A DNA stretch of 64,000 nucleotides, from the NCBI RefSeq assembly GCF_023544465.1, contig NZ_JALPVL010000016.1, positions 124,001 to 188,000 of the forward strand. Reading direction: 5' to 3'. The notes below the pieces were generated by a model that saw only the letters and a list, made by a program, of their open reading frames with translations, was not told the origin of the DNA and searched no databases. Below are positions 1-12,351 of this stretch, one piece after another (the stretch's first letter is position 1; each line of letters begins with the position of its first letter). The DNA comes from Paractinoplanes maris. GTDB lineage: Bacteria > Actinomycetota > Actinomycetes > Mycobacteriales > Micromonosporaceae. The position numbers and the translations under genes are program-made.

Positions 1-809
<809 letters not shown>

Positions 810-828
810 GGTGATGCTCCTCCGGTGC

Positions 829-2499
829 TCAGACGTGGTGACGGGACTGGAGGGTGAAGAACCGGCCGGTGACGAAGTAGTCGTCGGTCAGCGAGGCCGT
901 GGCGGCCGGGTTGGCCCCGGAGCCGTGCAGGTCGCTGAACGCGGCGGTCTGGTTGACGAACACCCCACCGGTCAGATTTTCGGCAAGATGCACGCCCGCG
1001 TCGAGCGCGGCCTCCCGCGCAGCGGAAAGGACGTCGGGATTTGTGGAGTGGACCAGCGCGGTCAGCGCCCCGTGGGCCCGGACCGTCTCGACCAGGATGC
1101 GCAGGCTGTGCTCGGTCGACTCGGTGGCGATGACGAACGAGACCGGGCCGAACCACTCGCGGGTGTATGCCTTCTCGTCGGCGGCGTCGAGCCGGACGAC
1201 GACCGGGGTGCGGATCGTGGCCCCCGGGTTGTGCTCGTCGGTGACCTCAGCCGTCGGGTGGATGACGCTCGCCGCGTTGTCGGCCTCGGTCAGCCGGGCC
1301 AGGACGCTGTCGTTGGCGATCGCGCCGAGCGTGCCCGCGGCGCGGGCCGGGTCACCCAGCAGCTTGTCGAGTGCGGCGGCGAGGTCGGCGCCGAACTCGT
1401 CGGCGGACCGGTGGCCGGCGTCGGTCTCGATGCCGTCCCGCGGGATCAGCAGGTTTTGCGGCGTGGTGCACATCTGGCCGCTGTAGAGCGAGAGCGAGAA
1501 GGACAGGTTGCGCAGCAGGCCCTTGTAGTCGTCGGTGGAGTCGATGACGACCGTGTTGAGCCCGGCCTTCTCGGTGTAGACGACGGCCTGACGCGCGTTC
1601 GCCTCCAGCCAGTTGCCGAACTCGCTGGAACCGGTGAAGTCGACGATCCGGACGTCGGGGTGCGTGGCCAGGGTGGCGGCGATGCCGTCGCCCGGCTCCT
1701 CGACGGCCAGCGTCACCAGGTCGGGGCTCTGGCCGGCCTCGGCGAGCACCTCGCGGCAGATCTGCACGGTGATGGCCAGCGGCAGCACGGCGCCCGGGTG
1801 CGGCTTGACGATCACCGGGTTGCCGGTGACCAGGCTGGCGAAGAGGCCGGGATAGCTGTTCCACGTGGGGAAGGTGTTGCAGCCGATCACGAGGCCGACC
1901 CCGCGGCCGACAACCGTGCTCGTCTTGGCCAGGCGCAGCGGGTCACCGCCGCGCTGGGGCTTGCTCCACTCGGTGGTGGCCGGGATGCGGGTGGTGGCGG
2001 CCAGCGCGTAGGCCACGGCCTCGAGCGCCCGATCCTGCGCGTGCGGGCCGCCGGCCTGGAACGCCATGACGAAGGCCTGGCCGGTGGTGTGCTGCACGGC
2101 GTGGGCCAGCTCGAAGGAGCGGGCGTTGATGCGCTTGATGATCTCGACGGCGACACCGGCCCGGCCCTGCGGACCGACGGCGCGCCAGGCCGGGGTGGCG
2201 GCCCGGGCGGCGGCGACCAGGGCCAGCGGGTCGGCCCGGGGATAGCTGACGCCCAGCTCGAGGCCCCAGGGCGAGCGCTCGGTGGAGACGGTGGCCTGGG
2301 CGCCGGGCACCTCGATCGGGAACGGCCGGCCGAGCAGGGCCCGGAACGCGCGCTCACCGTCGAGGGCGGCCTGCTCGCCATAGACCGACTTGCTCGGTGA
2401 CTCGGGGAAGGCCGACCAGTAGTCACGGGCGGTCGTCGCCCGGACAGCCTGGTCGAGCAGCTCGGCATGCGTCTCGTAGAACCCGGCGGGGGTCGTCAT
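829..2499 (-). CDS. paaN: Phenylacetic acid degradation protein PaaN (aldehyde dehydrogenase fold)
   Basis: A 556-residue protein matching the length and sequence of the PaaN family, an aldehyde-dehydrogenase-fold enzyme of phenylacetyl-CoA ring-cleavage. Visible features are the N-terminal MTTPAGFYETHAELLDQAV block, the Rossmann region with GCNTFPTWNSYP, a VYTEKAG segment and the LYSGQMCTTPQNL segment with the likely catalytic cysteine. It is the first gene of a minus-strand operon with the thiolase. It is divergent from a TetR regulator, with a palindromic operator in the 75-bp gap. PaaN is thought to act on ring-opened semialdehyde intermediates; the exact reaction in actinomycetes is less certain. 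Confidence 0.92.
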   Translation of the reverse strand: MTTPAGFYETHAELLDQAVRATTARDYWSAFPESPSKSVYGEQAALDGERAFRALLGRPFPIEVPGAQATVSTERSPWGLELGVSYPRADPLALVAAARAATPAWRAVGPQGRAGVAVEIIKRINARSFELAHAVQHTTGQAFVMAFQAGGPHAQDRALEAVAYALAATTRIPATTEWSKPQRGGDPLRLAKTSTVVGRGVGLVIGCNTFPTWNSYPGLFASLVTGNPVIVKPHPGAVLPLAITVQICREVLAEAGQSPDLVTLAVEEPGDGIAATLATHPDVRIVDFTGSSEFGNWLEANARQAVVYTEKAGLNTVVIDSTDDYKGLLRNLSFSLSLYSGQMCTTPQNLLIPRDGIETDAGHRSADEFGADLAAALDKLLGDPARAAGTLGAIANDSVLARLTEADNAASVIHPTAEVTDEHNPGATIRTPVVVRLDAADEKAYTREWFGPVSFVIATESTEHSLRILVETVRAHGALTALVHSTNPDVLSAAREAALDAGVHLAENLTGGVFVNQTAAFSDLHGSGANPAATASLTDDYFVTGRFFTLQSRHHV

Positions 2500-2535
2500 C
2501 CTGCGCTCCCTTGCGCTCGCGTGCCATCATTATCT

Positions 2536-2549
2536 ACCGTCCGGTCGGT
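2536..2549. promoter_or_regulatory. PaaR-like operator between paaN and the TetR gene
   Basis: The 14-mer ACCGTCCGGTCGGT fits the pattern ACCG-NN-CG-NN-CGGT exactly, which is the core of the PaaR operator described in Corynebacterium as I recall it. It sits in the 75-bp divergent intergenic region, 36 nt upstream of paaN and 25 nt upstream of the regulator start, so one bound TetR dimer could control both directions. Confidence 0.6.
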
Positions 2550-2574
2550 CGGTAATCAAGCCCGGGAGAGAGAA

Positions 2575-3177
2575 ATGGCACCGACACCCGCGAAGGAACC
2601 TCGTCGGCGTGGACGTCCCGGTCACGACCAGGATGCCGTGCTCGCCGCCGCCGTGCGCCTGTTCAACGAGCGCGGCTACGACTACACCAGCATGTTCGAC
2701 ATCGCCGTCTCCCTGGGCATCACGAAATCCAGCGTCTATCACCACATCAGCGGCAAGGAGCAGCTTTTGCAGATGGCGATGGACCGCGCACTCGACGGCC
2801 TGTTCGAGGCGGCCGACGAGGTCCGGGCCCTGGACGTCCCGGCCCTGGAGAGGCTGGAGCAGTTGATCCGGCGCAGCGTGATCGTGCTGTCCGACCGGTT
2901 CGAGTACGTGACCGTCCTGCTCCGCGTGCGCGGCAACACCGAGGTCGAGCAGCACGCGCTCGATCGGCGGCGCGAGTTCGACCTGGTGGTCACTGAGCTG
3001 GTCAAACAGGCCCAGGCCGAGGGCGGCGTACGCCCCGACATCGACCCGCCGACAGCCGCCCGCCTGCTGCTCGGCATGGTCAACTCACTCACCGAGTGGT
3101 ATCGCCCGCGCCCCGGCGGCGCGGAGTCGATCGCCGACGCGGTCACCACCCTGGCCTTCGAGGGCTTGCGGGCCTGA
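2575..3177 (+). CDS. TetR family transcriptional regulator, PaaR-like
   Basis: A 200-residue TetR repressor. Residues ~18-65 form the helix-turn-helix (AAAVRLFNERGYDYTSMFDI, then GITKSSVYHHISGKEQLL), followed by an all-helical ligand domain. The ATG at 2575 is chosen because GGGAGAG precedes it; a longer frame from 2467 would run through the operator. Divergence from paaN and the PaaR-type palindrome suggest that it represses the phenylacetate genes and responds to phenylacetyl-CoA. That effector is inferred from homologues. Confidence 0.88.
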   Translation: MAPTPAKEPRRRGRPGHDQDAVLAAAVRLFNERGYDYTSMFDIAVSLGITKSSVYHHISGKEQLLQMAMDRALDGLFEAADEVRALDVPALERLEQLIRRSVIVLSDRFEYVTVLLRVRGNTEVEQHALDRRREFDLVVTELVKQAQAEGGVRPDIDPPTAARLLLGMVNSLTEWYRPRPGGAESIADAVTTLAFEGLRA

Positions 3178-3229
3178 CCCCCGCCTTCACCGGATCTCCG
3201 CACCACCGACACGACCGGGGCACACGAGG

Positions 3230-3257
3230 TTGCGGGTGAGCACCGATTGGTTAGCGT
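3230..3257 (+). promoter_or_regulatory. Candidate promoter of the GH3 lipoprotein gene, possibly leaderless
   Basis: TTGCGG (3230-3235) and TAGCGT (3252-3257) are separated by 16 nt. The -10 element ends only 8 nt before the ATG at 3266, and no Shine-Dalgarno sequence is present, so transcription may begin at or next to the start codon. Confidence 0.4.
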
Positions 3258-3265
3258 GATCGCCG

Positions 3266-4474
3266 ATGAAGCGAAGCCTGGCCGCCGGCGCGGTCGCCCT
3301 CCTCCTGGCCGGCTCGGTGAGTGCGTGCACCACCGACGAGACACCGGAGGCAGCTCCCGCATCGCCGTCCGGGGCGTCCGCTCCGACCGTGACGGTGCCA
3401 TCGGCCGTACCGTCCTCGGTGCCACCCTCGTCGGCTCCTCCGCCCGACTGCGTCACCGCCGCTCTCGACGACCTCGACCTGCCGGAACGCGTGGGCCAGC
3501 TGCTCATGATCGGCGCCGCGGTGAACGCGCCCAGCGGCCTCGGCGACACCGTGCGCCGCTACCGGCTGGGCGGGGTCTTCCTGCGTGGCCGCAGCACCCA
3601 CCGCGCCGCCGAGCTGAAATCGGACATCGCCGCGCTGCAGAAGAGCGCCGCCGTGCCGATGCTGGTCGCCGTCGATCAGGAGGGCGGCAGCGTGCAGACC
3701 CTCAAGGGTCCCGACTTCCCGCGGCTCCCGTCGGCCTTCCGGCTGGGGGCCGGGCCGGCCACGACGCTGCGCGCCACCACCCGCGACAGCGCCCGGCGCC
3801 TGACCGGCATCGGCGTGAACCTCAACCTCGCCCCGGTGGCCGACACCGTGCCCACCAGCATCGGCACGGCCAACCCGCCGATCGGTGCCTTCCGCCGCGA
3901 GTTCGGCAGCGATCCCGTACGCGTCGCCGCCGCCATCCGGACCGTCGTGCCCACCTCGCAGGACGCCGGCGTCCTGACCACCCTGAAGCACTTCCCCGGC
4001 CTGGGCCGCGTCCGCGTCAACACCGACGTCTCGACCGGCGCCACCGACAATGTCGCCACGGTCAACGACCCGTATCTGACCCCGTTCAAAGCCGGCATCG
4101 AGGCGGGCTCGGCCGCCGTGATGATCTCGTCCGCCCGCTACCCCAGAATCGACCCCGACGCGGTCGCCGCCTTCTCGAAGCCGATCATCACCGGCCTGCT
4201 CCGCGAGCGGATCGGCTTCGACGGCCTGGTGATCTCCGACGACCTGGGCGCCGCCCGGGCGGTCACCGCCGTCTCCCCCGCACAGAGAGCCGTACGTTTC
4301 GTCGCGGCCGGCGGCGACATGGTCCTCACCATCGTCGCCTCGGACGCCGCCCCCATGGCCACCGCCCTCATCGACAAGGCCGAAAGCGATCAGTCCTTCC
4401 GTGCCCGGGTCGACGACGCCACCCGCCACGTCCTGCAGGCCAAGCAGAAGGCGGGAATCCTCCGCTGCCGCTGA
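3266..4474 (+). CDS. GH3 N-terminal-domain lipoprotein, NagZ-like beta-N-acetylhexosaminidase
   Basis: 402 residues. The signal peptide ends in a lipobox (residues 17-21, SVSAC, Cys21 lipidated) and is followed by a Ser/Pro/Ala-rich linker to about residue 60. The rest is a single GH3 TIM barrel, the NagZ size class. Visible motifs are VAVDQEGG, KHFPGLGRV and LVISDDLG, whose first Asp is the expected nucleophile. The family removes terminal GlcNAc from peptidoglycan fragments at the cell surface. The canonical KHFPGHG...D-S-H loop carrying the NagZ Asp-His dyad reads KHFPGLGRVRVNTDVS, so the usual His is absent. No operon partner. Confidence 0.85.
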   Translation: MKRSLAAGAVALLLAGSVSACTTDETPEAAPASPSGASAPTVTVPSAVPSSVPPSSAPPPDCVTAALDDLDLPERVGQLLMIGAAVNAPSGLGDTVRRYRLGGVFLRGRSTHRAAELKSDIAALQKSAAVPMLVAVDQEGGSVQTLKGPDFPRLPSAFRLGAGPATTLRATTRDSARRLTGIGVNLNLAPVADTVPTSIGTANPPIGAFRREFGSDPVRVAAAIRTVVPTSQDAGVLTTLKHFPGLGRVRVNTDVSTGATDNVATVNDPYLTPFKAGIEAGSAAVMISSARYPRIDPDAVAAFSKPIITGLLRERIGFDGLVISDDLGAARAVTAVSPAQRAVRFVAAGGDMVLTIVASDAAPMATALIDKAESDQSFRARVDDATRHVLQAKQKAGILRCR

Positions 4475-4536
4475 CCCGCAGGTCGGCCGGGCGACGACGA
4501 CTGCGAGGGCTGTCGTCGCTCCGGCCGGCGCTGTGG

Positions 4537-7653
<3,117 letters not shown>

Positions 7654-7689
7654 CGTTGTTCCTCCGTCGGACGTGTCCGTCATCAACAG

Positions 7690-7915
7690 AGGGACGAGGT
7701 CGTGACAACCCCGCGGTACCACCCTCTTTGGCCGCTATCTCCACGACCCACTCGAAGGGTGCAGCCGGTTCTACTCAGCCCGGGATGCGGGCCTTTCCTC
7801 CGACAGCTCCGGGGTGATCTTCTGGTCGCGCACGCCCCCGGGCTTCCACCGTCCCCGGGTCTCTCGTGGCTGCGTGCGACCGTACTCGTCCCCATCAGCG
7901 CCTCGCGCTGACGAT
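7690..7915 (-). ncRNA. T-box leader of ileS
   Basis: On the minus strand the leader contains the conserved T-box AGAGGGTGGTACCGCGG (7711-7729 region) and, upstream, a stem-rich segment with GACGAGTACGG, GAGAGACCCGGGG and GGTGGAAGCCCGG typical of actinobacterial ileS T-boxes. A candidate ATC (isoleucine) specifier is at 7816-7818, in GAAGATCACCCCGGAG. After the T-box, CCCTCT can pair with AGAGGG. No U-tract follows, so translational control is more likely than termination, as known for actinobacterial ileS T-boxes. Outer boundaries are approximate. Confidence 0.88.
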
Positions 7916-7957
7916 GCTACCGGCCCCCGGCCGGCGGCAGCCATCAGGTTTCGGGTC

Positions 7958-9010
7958 TCATCGGCGGTGTCCTCCTTTCGCGTCGTTCCTCACCGCGAAC
8001 TCTGCTCGGGGGGGTACGACATTTTCCGGCGGCGCCGTGCTGCCCCGGACGACCAGCCGGGGGACGAGCACGATCTCGCTCGTGACCGTGCGGCCGCCGT
8101 CGAGGCGGGAGACGGCGGCCTGCACGGCCTCGCGCGCCTGGGCCGGCGCGTCCTGGTTGACCGAGGTCAGGTCGATGTGGGCCAGATGGGCCAGCGTGCT
8201 GTCGTCATAGCCGACCACGGAGACCTGGCCGGGGACGTCGACCCCGGCTCGGACGAAGGCGTCCATCAGGCCCACGGCGAGGCGGTCGTTCGAGGTCACG
8301 ACCGCGGTGGGCCGGTCGCGCCCGGCGGCCAGCCGGCGACCCACCCGCACGCCGCCCTCCTCCGTGTGGTCGCCGGCGAGCACGTGCGCGACCAGCCCGG
8401 CCCGGCGCATCGCCCGTCGATAGCCGCGGCGCCGGGCGGCCGCCACCACACCCTGCCCGCCGTCGATGAAAGCGATCCGCGTATGTCCGAGACCGATCAG
8501 ATGGTCGAGCGCGGCGTCGACACCGACGTCGTCGGCCGGGCGCACCACGTCGACACCGACGCCGCGCGCCATGCGGCCGACCACCACGCAGGGCACCTGG
8601 GCCGCCAACCGGCCGAGCTCGCCGTCGGACGCGTCGGGACCGAGCAGGATCAGGGCCTCGCACCGGAAGTCGAGCAGGGTCTCGATGGCGCGCGGCTCGT
8701 CGCGGTGACGCGTGAGAGTGGAGAGCACCACCTCGTAACCCGCCTGGTCGGCCTCGACGTGGATCTCCTCGGCCAGCTCGGCGTGGAACGGGTTGCGCAC
8801 GTCGAGCAGGACGCCGAGCAGATGACGGCGGCGGCGGGCCAGCAGGCTGGCCGCACGGTCGGCGCGATAGCCCAGCTCGGCCGCGGCGGCCAGCACGCGC
8901 TCCCGGGTCTCGGCGCTGGGGCCGGGCGCTCCGCGCAGCACGAGCGAGACCGAGGCCGGCGAGACGCCGACCCGGGCGGCCACATCGGACAGTCGCGGTC
9001 GCTGATCCAC
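7958..9010 (-). CDS. LacI family transcriptional regulator
   Basis: 350 residues. The N-terminal LacI helix-turn-helix (residues ~5-50: RLSDVAARVGVSPASVSLVL, with hinge helix AASLLARRR) is followed by a periplasmic-binding-protein-like sugar domain (GVLLDVRNPFHAELAEEI; ALILLGPDA; VVGYDDSTLAHLAHIDLTSV). The start is the GTG at 9010. It is divergent from the oxidoreductase/isomerase pair at 9099, whose leader carries a perfect LacI-type palindrome at 9073-9086, so it very probably represses that operon and itself. The inducer is unknown, probably a sugar or cyclitol derivative. Confidence 0.9.
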   Translation of the reverse strand: MDQRPRLSDVAARVGVSPASVSLVLRGAPGPSAETRERVLAAAAELGYRADRAASLLARRRRHLLGVLLDVRNPFHAELAEEIHVEADQAGYEVVLSTLTRHRDEPRAIETLLDFRCEALILLGPDASDGELGRLAAQVPCVVVGRMARGVGVDVVRPADDVGVDAALDHLIGLGHTRIAFIDGGQGVVAAARRRGYRRAMRRAGLVAHVLAGDHTEEGGVRVGRRLAAGRDRPTAVVTSNDRLAVGLMDAFVRAGVDVPGQVSVVGYDDSTLAHLAHIDLTSVNQDAPAQAREAVQAAVSRLDGGRTVTSEIVLVPRLVVRGSTAPPENVVPPRAEFAVRNDAKGGHRR

Positions 9011-9072
9011 TCATTCACTCCCCGTGCACACCTTGACACCCAGCGAGATCAACATCGATAGTACAGGAGTTC

Positions 9073-9086
9073 TTAAAGCGCTTTAA
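9073..9086. promoter_or_regulatory. LacI-type operator TTAAAGCGCTTTAA
   Basis: A perfect 14-bp palindrome with the central GC step favoured by LacI-family repressors. Its right end abuts the Shine-Dalgarno AAAGGAGG (9085-9092) of the gene starting at 9099, and it lies 63 bp from the divergent LacI start. Confidence 0.75.
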
Positions 9087-9098
9087 AGGAGGCCGCAC

Positions 9099-10268
9099 AT
9101 GCCCGCTGCAGCACCCGTCGGAGTGGCAGTGATCGGCGCCGGCATGGTCGGCCGCGCGCACGCCAACGCCTACCGCCAGGCCGCCACCGTCTTCGGCCTC
9201 GACCAGCCCGCTCCCCGCCTGGTCGCCATCGCCGATCTGCACGAGCCGTTCGCCGCCGATGCCGCCGCGCGCTACGGCTACGCCCGGGCCGAGACCGATT
9301 GGCGCGCGGTCGTCGAGGCGCCCGACGTCGACGCGGTCAGCGTGGCCGTCGCCAACAGCCTGCACCGCGAGGTGGTCGAGGCCGCCCTGGCCGCCGGCAA
9401 GCACGTGCTGTGCGAGAAACCGCTCGCGCCGAGCGTCGCCGACGGCGAGGCGATGGCGGCGGCCGCCGCCGCGCCGGGCCAGGTCGGCGCGGTCGGCTTC
9501 ACCTTCCGTCGCTCCCCCGCGCTCAATGCCATCCGCGAGCAGGTCGAGGGCGCTCTCGGCCCGGTGCGTCATTTCGTCGGCAACTACTGGTGCGACTACG
9601 GTTTCGACCCCCGGCGCCCGATGAGCTGGCGCTACCAGGGCGGGCCCGGCTCCGGCGTGCTGGCCGACATCGGCAGCCACCTGACCGACCTGGCCGAGTT
9701 CTTCTGCGGCCCGACCAGCGGTGTCCAGGGCACGACGATGGCCACGCTGGTGGCCGAGCGACCCCGGCCCCTGGGCATCGCGGTCGGCCACGCCGGTGGC
9801 GTGCGGGTCAGCGACGAGCTCGTCCCGGTCGAGAACGAGGACGTCTGCACGTTCACGACCAGCTACGCGACCGGCGCCGTGGGCACGTTCTCGCTGTCCC
9901 GGGTCGCCTTCGGGCACGCCAACACGCTGCGCGTCGACCTGTTCTGCGAGCGCGGCACCGCGTCGTTCGACATGACCCGGCCGGCCGAGTTCAGCATCAT
10001 CGACGGCGGTCCCGAGGTGCCCGTCAACGGTGCTCGCACCGTCTTCATCGGACCGTGGCACCCGTATGTCGCTCGTGGCCTGCCGATGGACTTCCCCACG
10101 GTCGGCCACGGGCAGAACGACTTCTTCGTCTACCAGGCTCGCGCGTTCCTCGACCAGATCGCCGGCGTCAAGGGCCTCCCGCCGTGTCCCGACCTGGCCC
10201 ACGGCCTGCACAACCTGCACGTCCTCGAGGCGGTCGTGGCCGCCACCGGCAAACCCATCACCCTCTGA
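9099..10268 (+). CDS. Gfo/Idh/MocA family NAD(P)-dependent oxidoreductase
   Basis: 389 residues. The N-terminal Rossmann fold (VAVIGAGMVGRAHANAYRQA, residues ~8-27) is followed by HVLCEKPLAPS, whose EKP lysine is the conserved catalytic residue. The C-terminal alpha/beta substrate domain contains DIGSHLTDLAEF. The family oxidises sugars or cyclitols at a hydroxyl. It has a strong Shine-Dalgarno (AAAGGAGG) and is separated by 13 nt from the isomerase gene, so both form an operon under the LacI regulator. Substrate is not predictable beyond a sugar or sugar acid. Confidence 0.9.
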   Translation: MPAAAPVGVAVIGAGMVGRAHANAYRQAATVFGLDQPAPRLVAIADLHEPFAADAAARYGYARAETDWRAVVEAPDVDAVSVAVANSLHREVVEAALAAGKHVLCEKPLAPSVADGEAMAAAAAAPGQVGAVGFTFRRSPALNAIREQVEGALGPVRHFVGNYWCDYGFDPRRPMSWRYQGGPGSGVLADIGSHLTDLAEFFCGPTSGVQGTTMATLVAERPRPLGIAVGHAGGVRVSDELVPVENEDVCTFTTSYATGAVGTFSLSRVAFGHANTLRVDLFCERGTASFDMTRPAEFSIIDGGPEVPVNGARTVFIGPWHPYVARGLPMDFPTVGHGQNDFFVYQARAFLDQIAGVKGLPPCPDLAHGLHNLHVLEAVVAATGKPITL

Positions 10269-10281
10269 GGAGACTCCTGCC

Positions 10282-11283
10282 ATGCGCCTCGGTGCCTACA
10301 CGGCCTGCCTGCACGACCGCTCCCTCGACGAAACCCTCAAGATCCTCGGTGAGCTGGGCCTGACCAGTGCCGAGATCAACACCGGTGGCTTCATCGCCGC
10401 GCCGCACATCCCCATCGACGACCTGCTCGCGAGCGCCGGCGCCCGCGAGGAATACCTGGGCCGCTTCGCCCAGGCCGGCATCACACTGACCGGCCTCAAC
10501 TGCAACGGCAACCCGCTCAACCCCGACCCGCTGGTCGGGCCGCGACACGCCGACGACCTGCGGCGCAGCATCGAGCTGGCCGCGCTGCTCGGCGTCCGCC
10601 GGGTGGTCACCATGTCGGGGCTGCCCGGCAGCCACGCCGGCTCCTCGGTGGCCAACTGGGTGGTGAACCCGTGGGACAGCCAGTTCCTCGACGTCCTCGA
10701 CTACCAGTGGCAGGAGGTGGCCGTCCCGTTCTGGCGTGACATCCAGGCCCGCGCGGCCGACGCCGACGTCAAGGTGTGCATCGAGATGCACCCGCAGAAC
10801 CTGGTGTTCAACCCGCCCACGCTGCTGCGCCTCATCGAGCAGACCAACGCCACCCACGTCGGCGCCGAGATGGACCCGAGCCACCTGTTCTGGCAGGGCA
10901 TCGACCCGGTGGCCGCCATCCGCTACCTGGGCGACCGGGTCTTTCACGCCGCCGCCAAGGACACCCGCATCAACGACGAGAACAATCGCCTCTTCGGCGT
11001 CCTCGACGACCGCTTCGCCCGCACCCCCGCCAACCGGAACCCGCTCAACCTCGGTGGCAACAACACGCTCAACCAGTGGCCCGACAAGCCGTCCTGGCAG
11101 TTCGTAGCCGTGGGCCGCGGCCACGGCGACGACTTCTGGATGCCGTTCCTGCAGGCGCTCCACGAGATCGACCCCGACATGGCCGTCAACATCGAGCACG
11201 AGGACACCGAGCTCGACCAGATCGAGGGCCTGCGCCTGGCCGCCGACAACCTGATCGCCGCGGCCCGCAAAGCAGGTGTCTGA
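10282..11283 (+). CDS. Sugar phosphate isomerase/epimerase (xylose-isomerase-like TIM barrel)
   Basis: 333 residues with the AP-endonuclease-2/xylose isomerase TIM-barrel pattern: MRLGAYTACLHDRS at the N-terminus, VCIEMHPQNLV and VGAEMDPSHLFWQ carrying the metal-binding Glu/Asp/His, HAAAKDT, and NIEHEDTEL near the C-terminus. The ATG at 10282 follows GAGGAGACTCC. It follows the Gfo/Idh/MocA gene by 13 nt, which suggests consecutive oxidation and isomerisation or epimerisation of the same sugar derivative. A recombinase remnant begins directly after its stop. Confidence 0.88.
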   Translation: MRLGAYTACLHDRSLDETLKILGELGLTSAEINTGGFIAAPHIPIDDLLASAGAREEYLGRFAQAGITLTGLNCNGNPLNPDPLVGPRHADDLRRSIELAALLGVRRVVTMSGLPGSHAGSSVANWVVNPWDSQFLDVLDYQWQEVAVPFWRDIQARAADADVKVCIEMHPQNLVFNPPTLLRLIEQTNATHVGAEMDPSHLFWQGIDPVAAIRYLGDRVFHAAAKDTRINDENNRLFGVLDDRFARTPANRNPLNLGGNNTLNQWPDKPSWQFVAVGRGHGDDFWMPFLQALHEIDPDMAVNIEHEDTELDQIEGLRLAADNLIAAARKAGV

Positions 11284-11625
11284 CGGACATGCCTCACCCG
11301 TCGAGGGCGGCGTCAGCAGGGCGAGAGCGTGGTCGATCTGTTCCGGGGTCATCGCCGGCGGCCGGCCGAGGCGCCGGCCGCGGGCCTTGGCCGCGGCGAC
11401 GCCGTCGCGGGCGTTCTCGATGACCAGCTCGCGGATGAACTCGGCCAGCGTGGCGAAGACGTGGAAGACGAGCCGGCCGCCCGGGGTGGTGGTGTCAAGG
11501 GCTTCGGGCAAGCTCTTGAAGCCGATGCCGCGCCGGCGTAGCTCGACGGTCAGGGTGATCAGGTCTTGCAGGGGAGCGGGCGAGCCGGTCGAGGCTCGCA
11601 TTCGATTCCCGGACAAGATCAAGGA
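11284..11625 (-). pseudogene. Serine recombinase (resolvase/invertase) remnant
   Basis: Reading minus, residues GIGFKSLPEALDTTTPGGRL and FATLAEFIRELVIENARDGV then GRRLGRPPAMTPEQI match the middle of Tn3-type resolvase/DNA-invertase proteins. The N-terminal catalytic domain with the active serine is missing. Upstream the sequence LDRLARS is in a different frame from LQDLITL because of one extra C in a CCCC run near 11575, a frameshift. The C-terminal helix-turn-helix is lost where the frame runs into the 3' end of the isomerase gene. It is a decayed mobile-element relic. Confidence 0.8.
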
Positions 11626-11631
11626 TCGCCG

Positions 11632-12351
11632 TTACCTGTGTTCTGGGTCTGCGCTCGTTGAGCGCAACGCGGCATCTACCGCGGTTTGCAGGGAGGGCAC
11701 CACCGGTACGCCGATATCAGTGAAGTGCTCGCGGGCGTGCAGTGCGTCCTCGCCGGCGTGATAGATGACGCATCGCACCCCGCATGTGCGGGCCGCGTGG
11801 GCGTCGTCCACGCTGTCTCCGACCAGAAGCACCTGCTGCGTTTCCAGGTCCAGGTGCCGAAGATGGCGTGCCAGGTGCGGTGCTTTGTGTGCCAGATCGG
11901 CCCCCATGCTGCCGTCAATGCGCGTGAAGTACGTCGCTATGCCGGCGGCGGTCACCAGCGGCACCAGTTCCGAGTGCGGATACATCGACAGAAGCGACTG
12001 TGTTGCGCCTGTGGCCGCCCATCGCCGCAACGCCGCGGAGGCATCGGCCGTGAGGCTCACTGCCTGCTGATGCCGGGCGTATGCCTCACGGAAGCACCCG
12101 TCGAGGCGCTGCTGCTCCTGGAGGCCGAGGGCCCGGCCGACGAGCCGTTCGTAGAACAACGGGATCGGTTGGCAGTGATGCCGCTGATAGTCGGCGCGGG
12201 TGATGGGCGGGAACCCACAGGCATGCAGCGCGTCAATGGTCGCTGCGATGAGAGCACCACTGTCATCCAGGATCGTGCCGTTCCAGTCCCACACGATGTG
12301 CTGCATCTGTCGGCCCACGACACGGATGGCACCGGCTTCAGCGGTGGTCAT
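11632..12351 (-). CDS. HAD family hydrolase
   Basis: 239 residues. Motif I is HIVWDWNGTILDDSG (nucleophile Asp and acid/base Asp as D-W-N-G-T), motif II is around SLLSMYP, motif III is the HKAPHL lysine and motif IV is VLLVGDSVDDAHAA. This is a phosphoglycolate/nucleotide-phosphatase-type HAD. The ATG at 12351 overlaps the stop of the adenosine deaminase gene (ATGA), so they are translationally coupled, which suggests a role in nucleoside/nucleotide salvage. Substrate unknown. The gene ends next to the recombinase remnant. Confidence 0.85.
   Translation of the reverse strand: MTTAEAGAIRVVGRQMQHIVWDWNGTILDDSGALIAATIDALHACGFPPITRADYQRHHCQPIPLFYERLVGRALGLQEQQRLDGCFREAYARHQQAVSLTADASAALRRWAATGATQSLLSMYPHSELVPLVTAAGIATYFTRIDGSMGADLAHKAPHLARHLRHLDLETQQVLLVGDSVDDAHAARTCGVRCVIYHAGEDALHAREHFTDIGVPVVPSLQTAVDAALRSTSADPEHR

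Noticed and set aside
10258..11622. 454-codon recombinase-containing minus frame
   Set aside because: Only the ~115 codons at its start match serine recombinases. The rest is antisense to the isomerase gene, so the recombinase is called a pseudogene.
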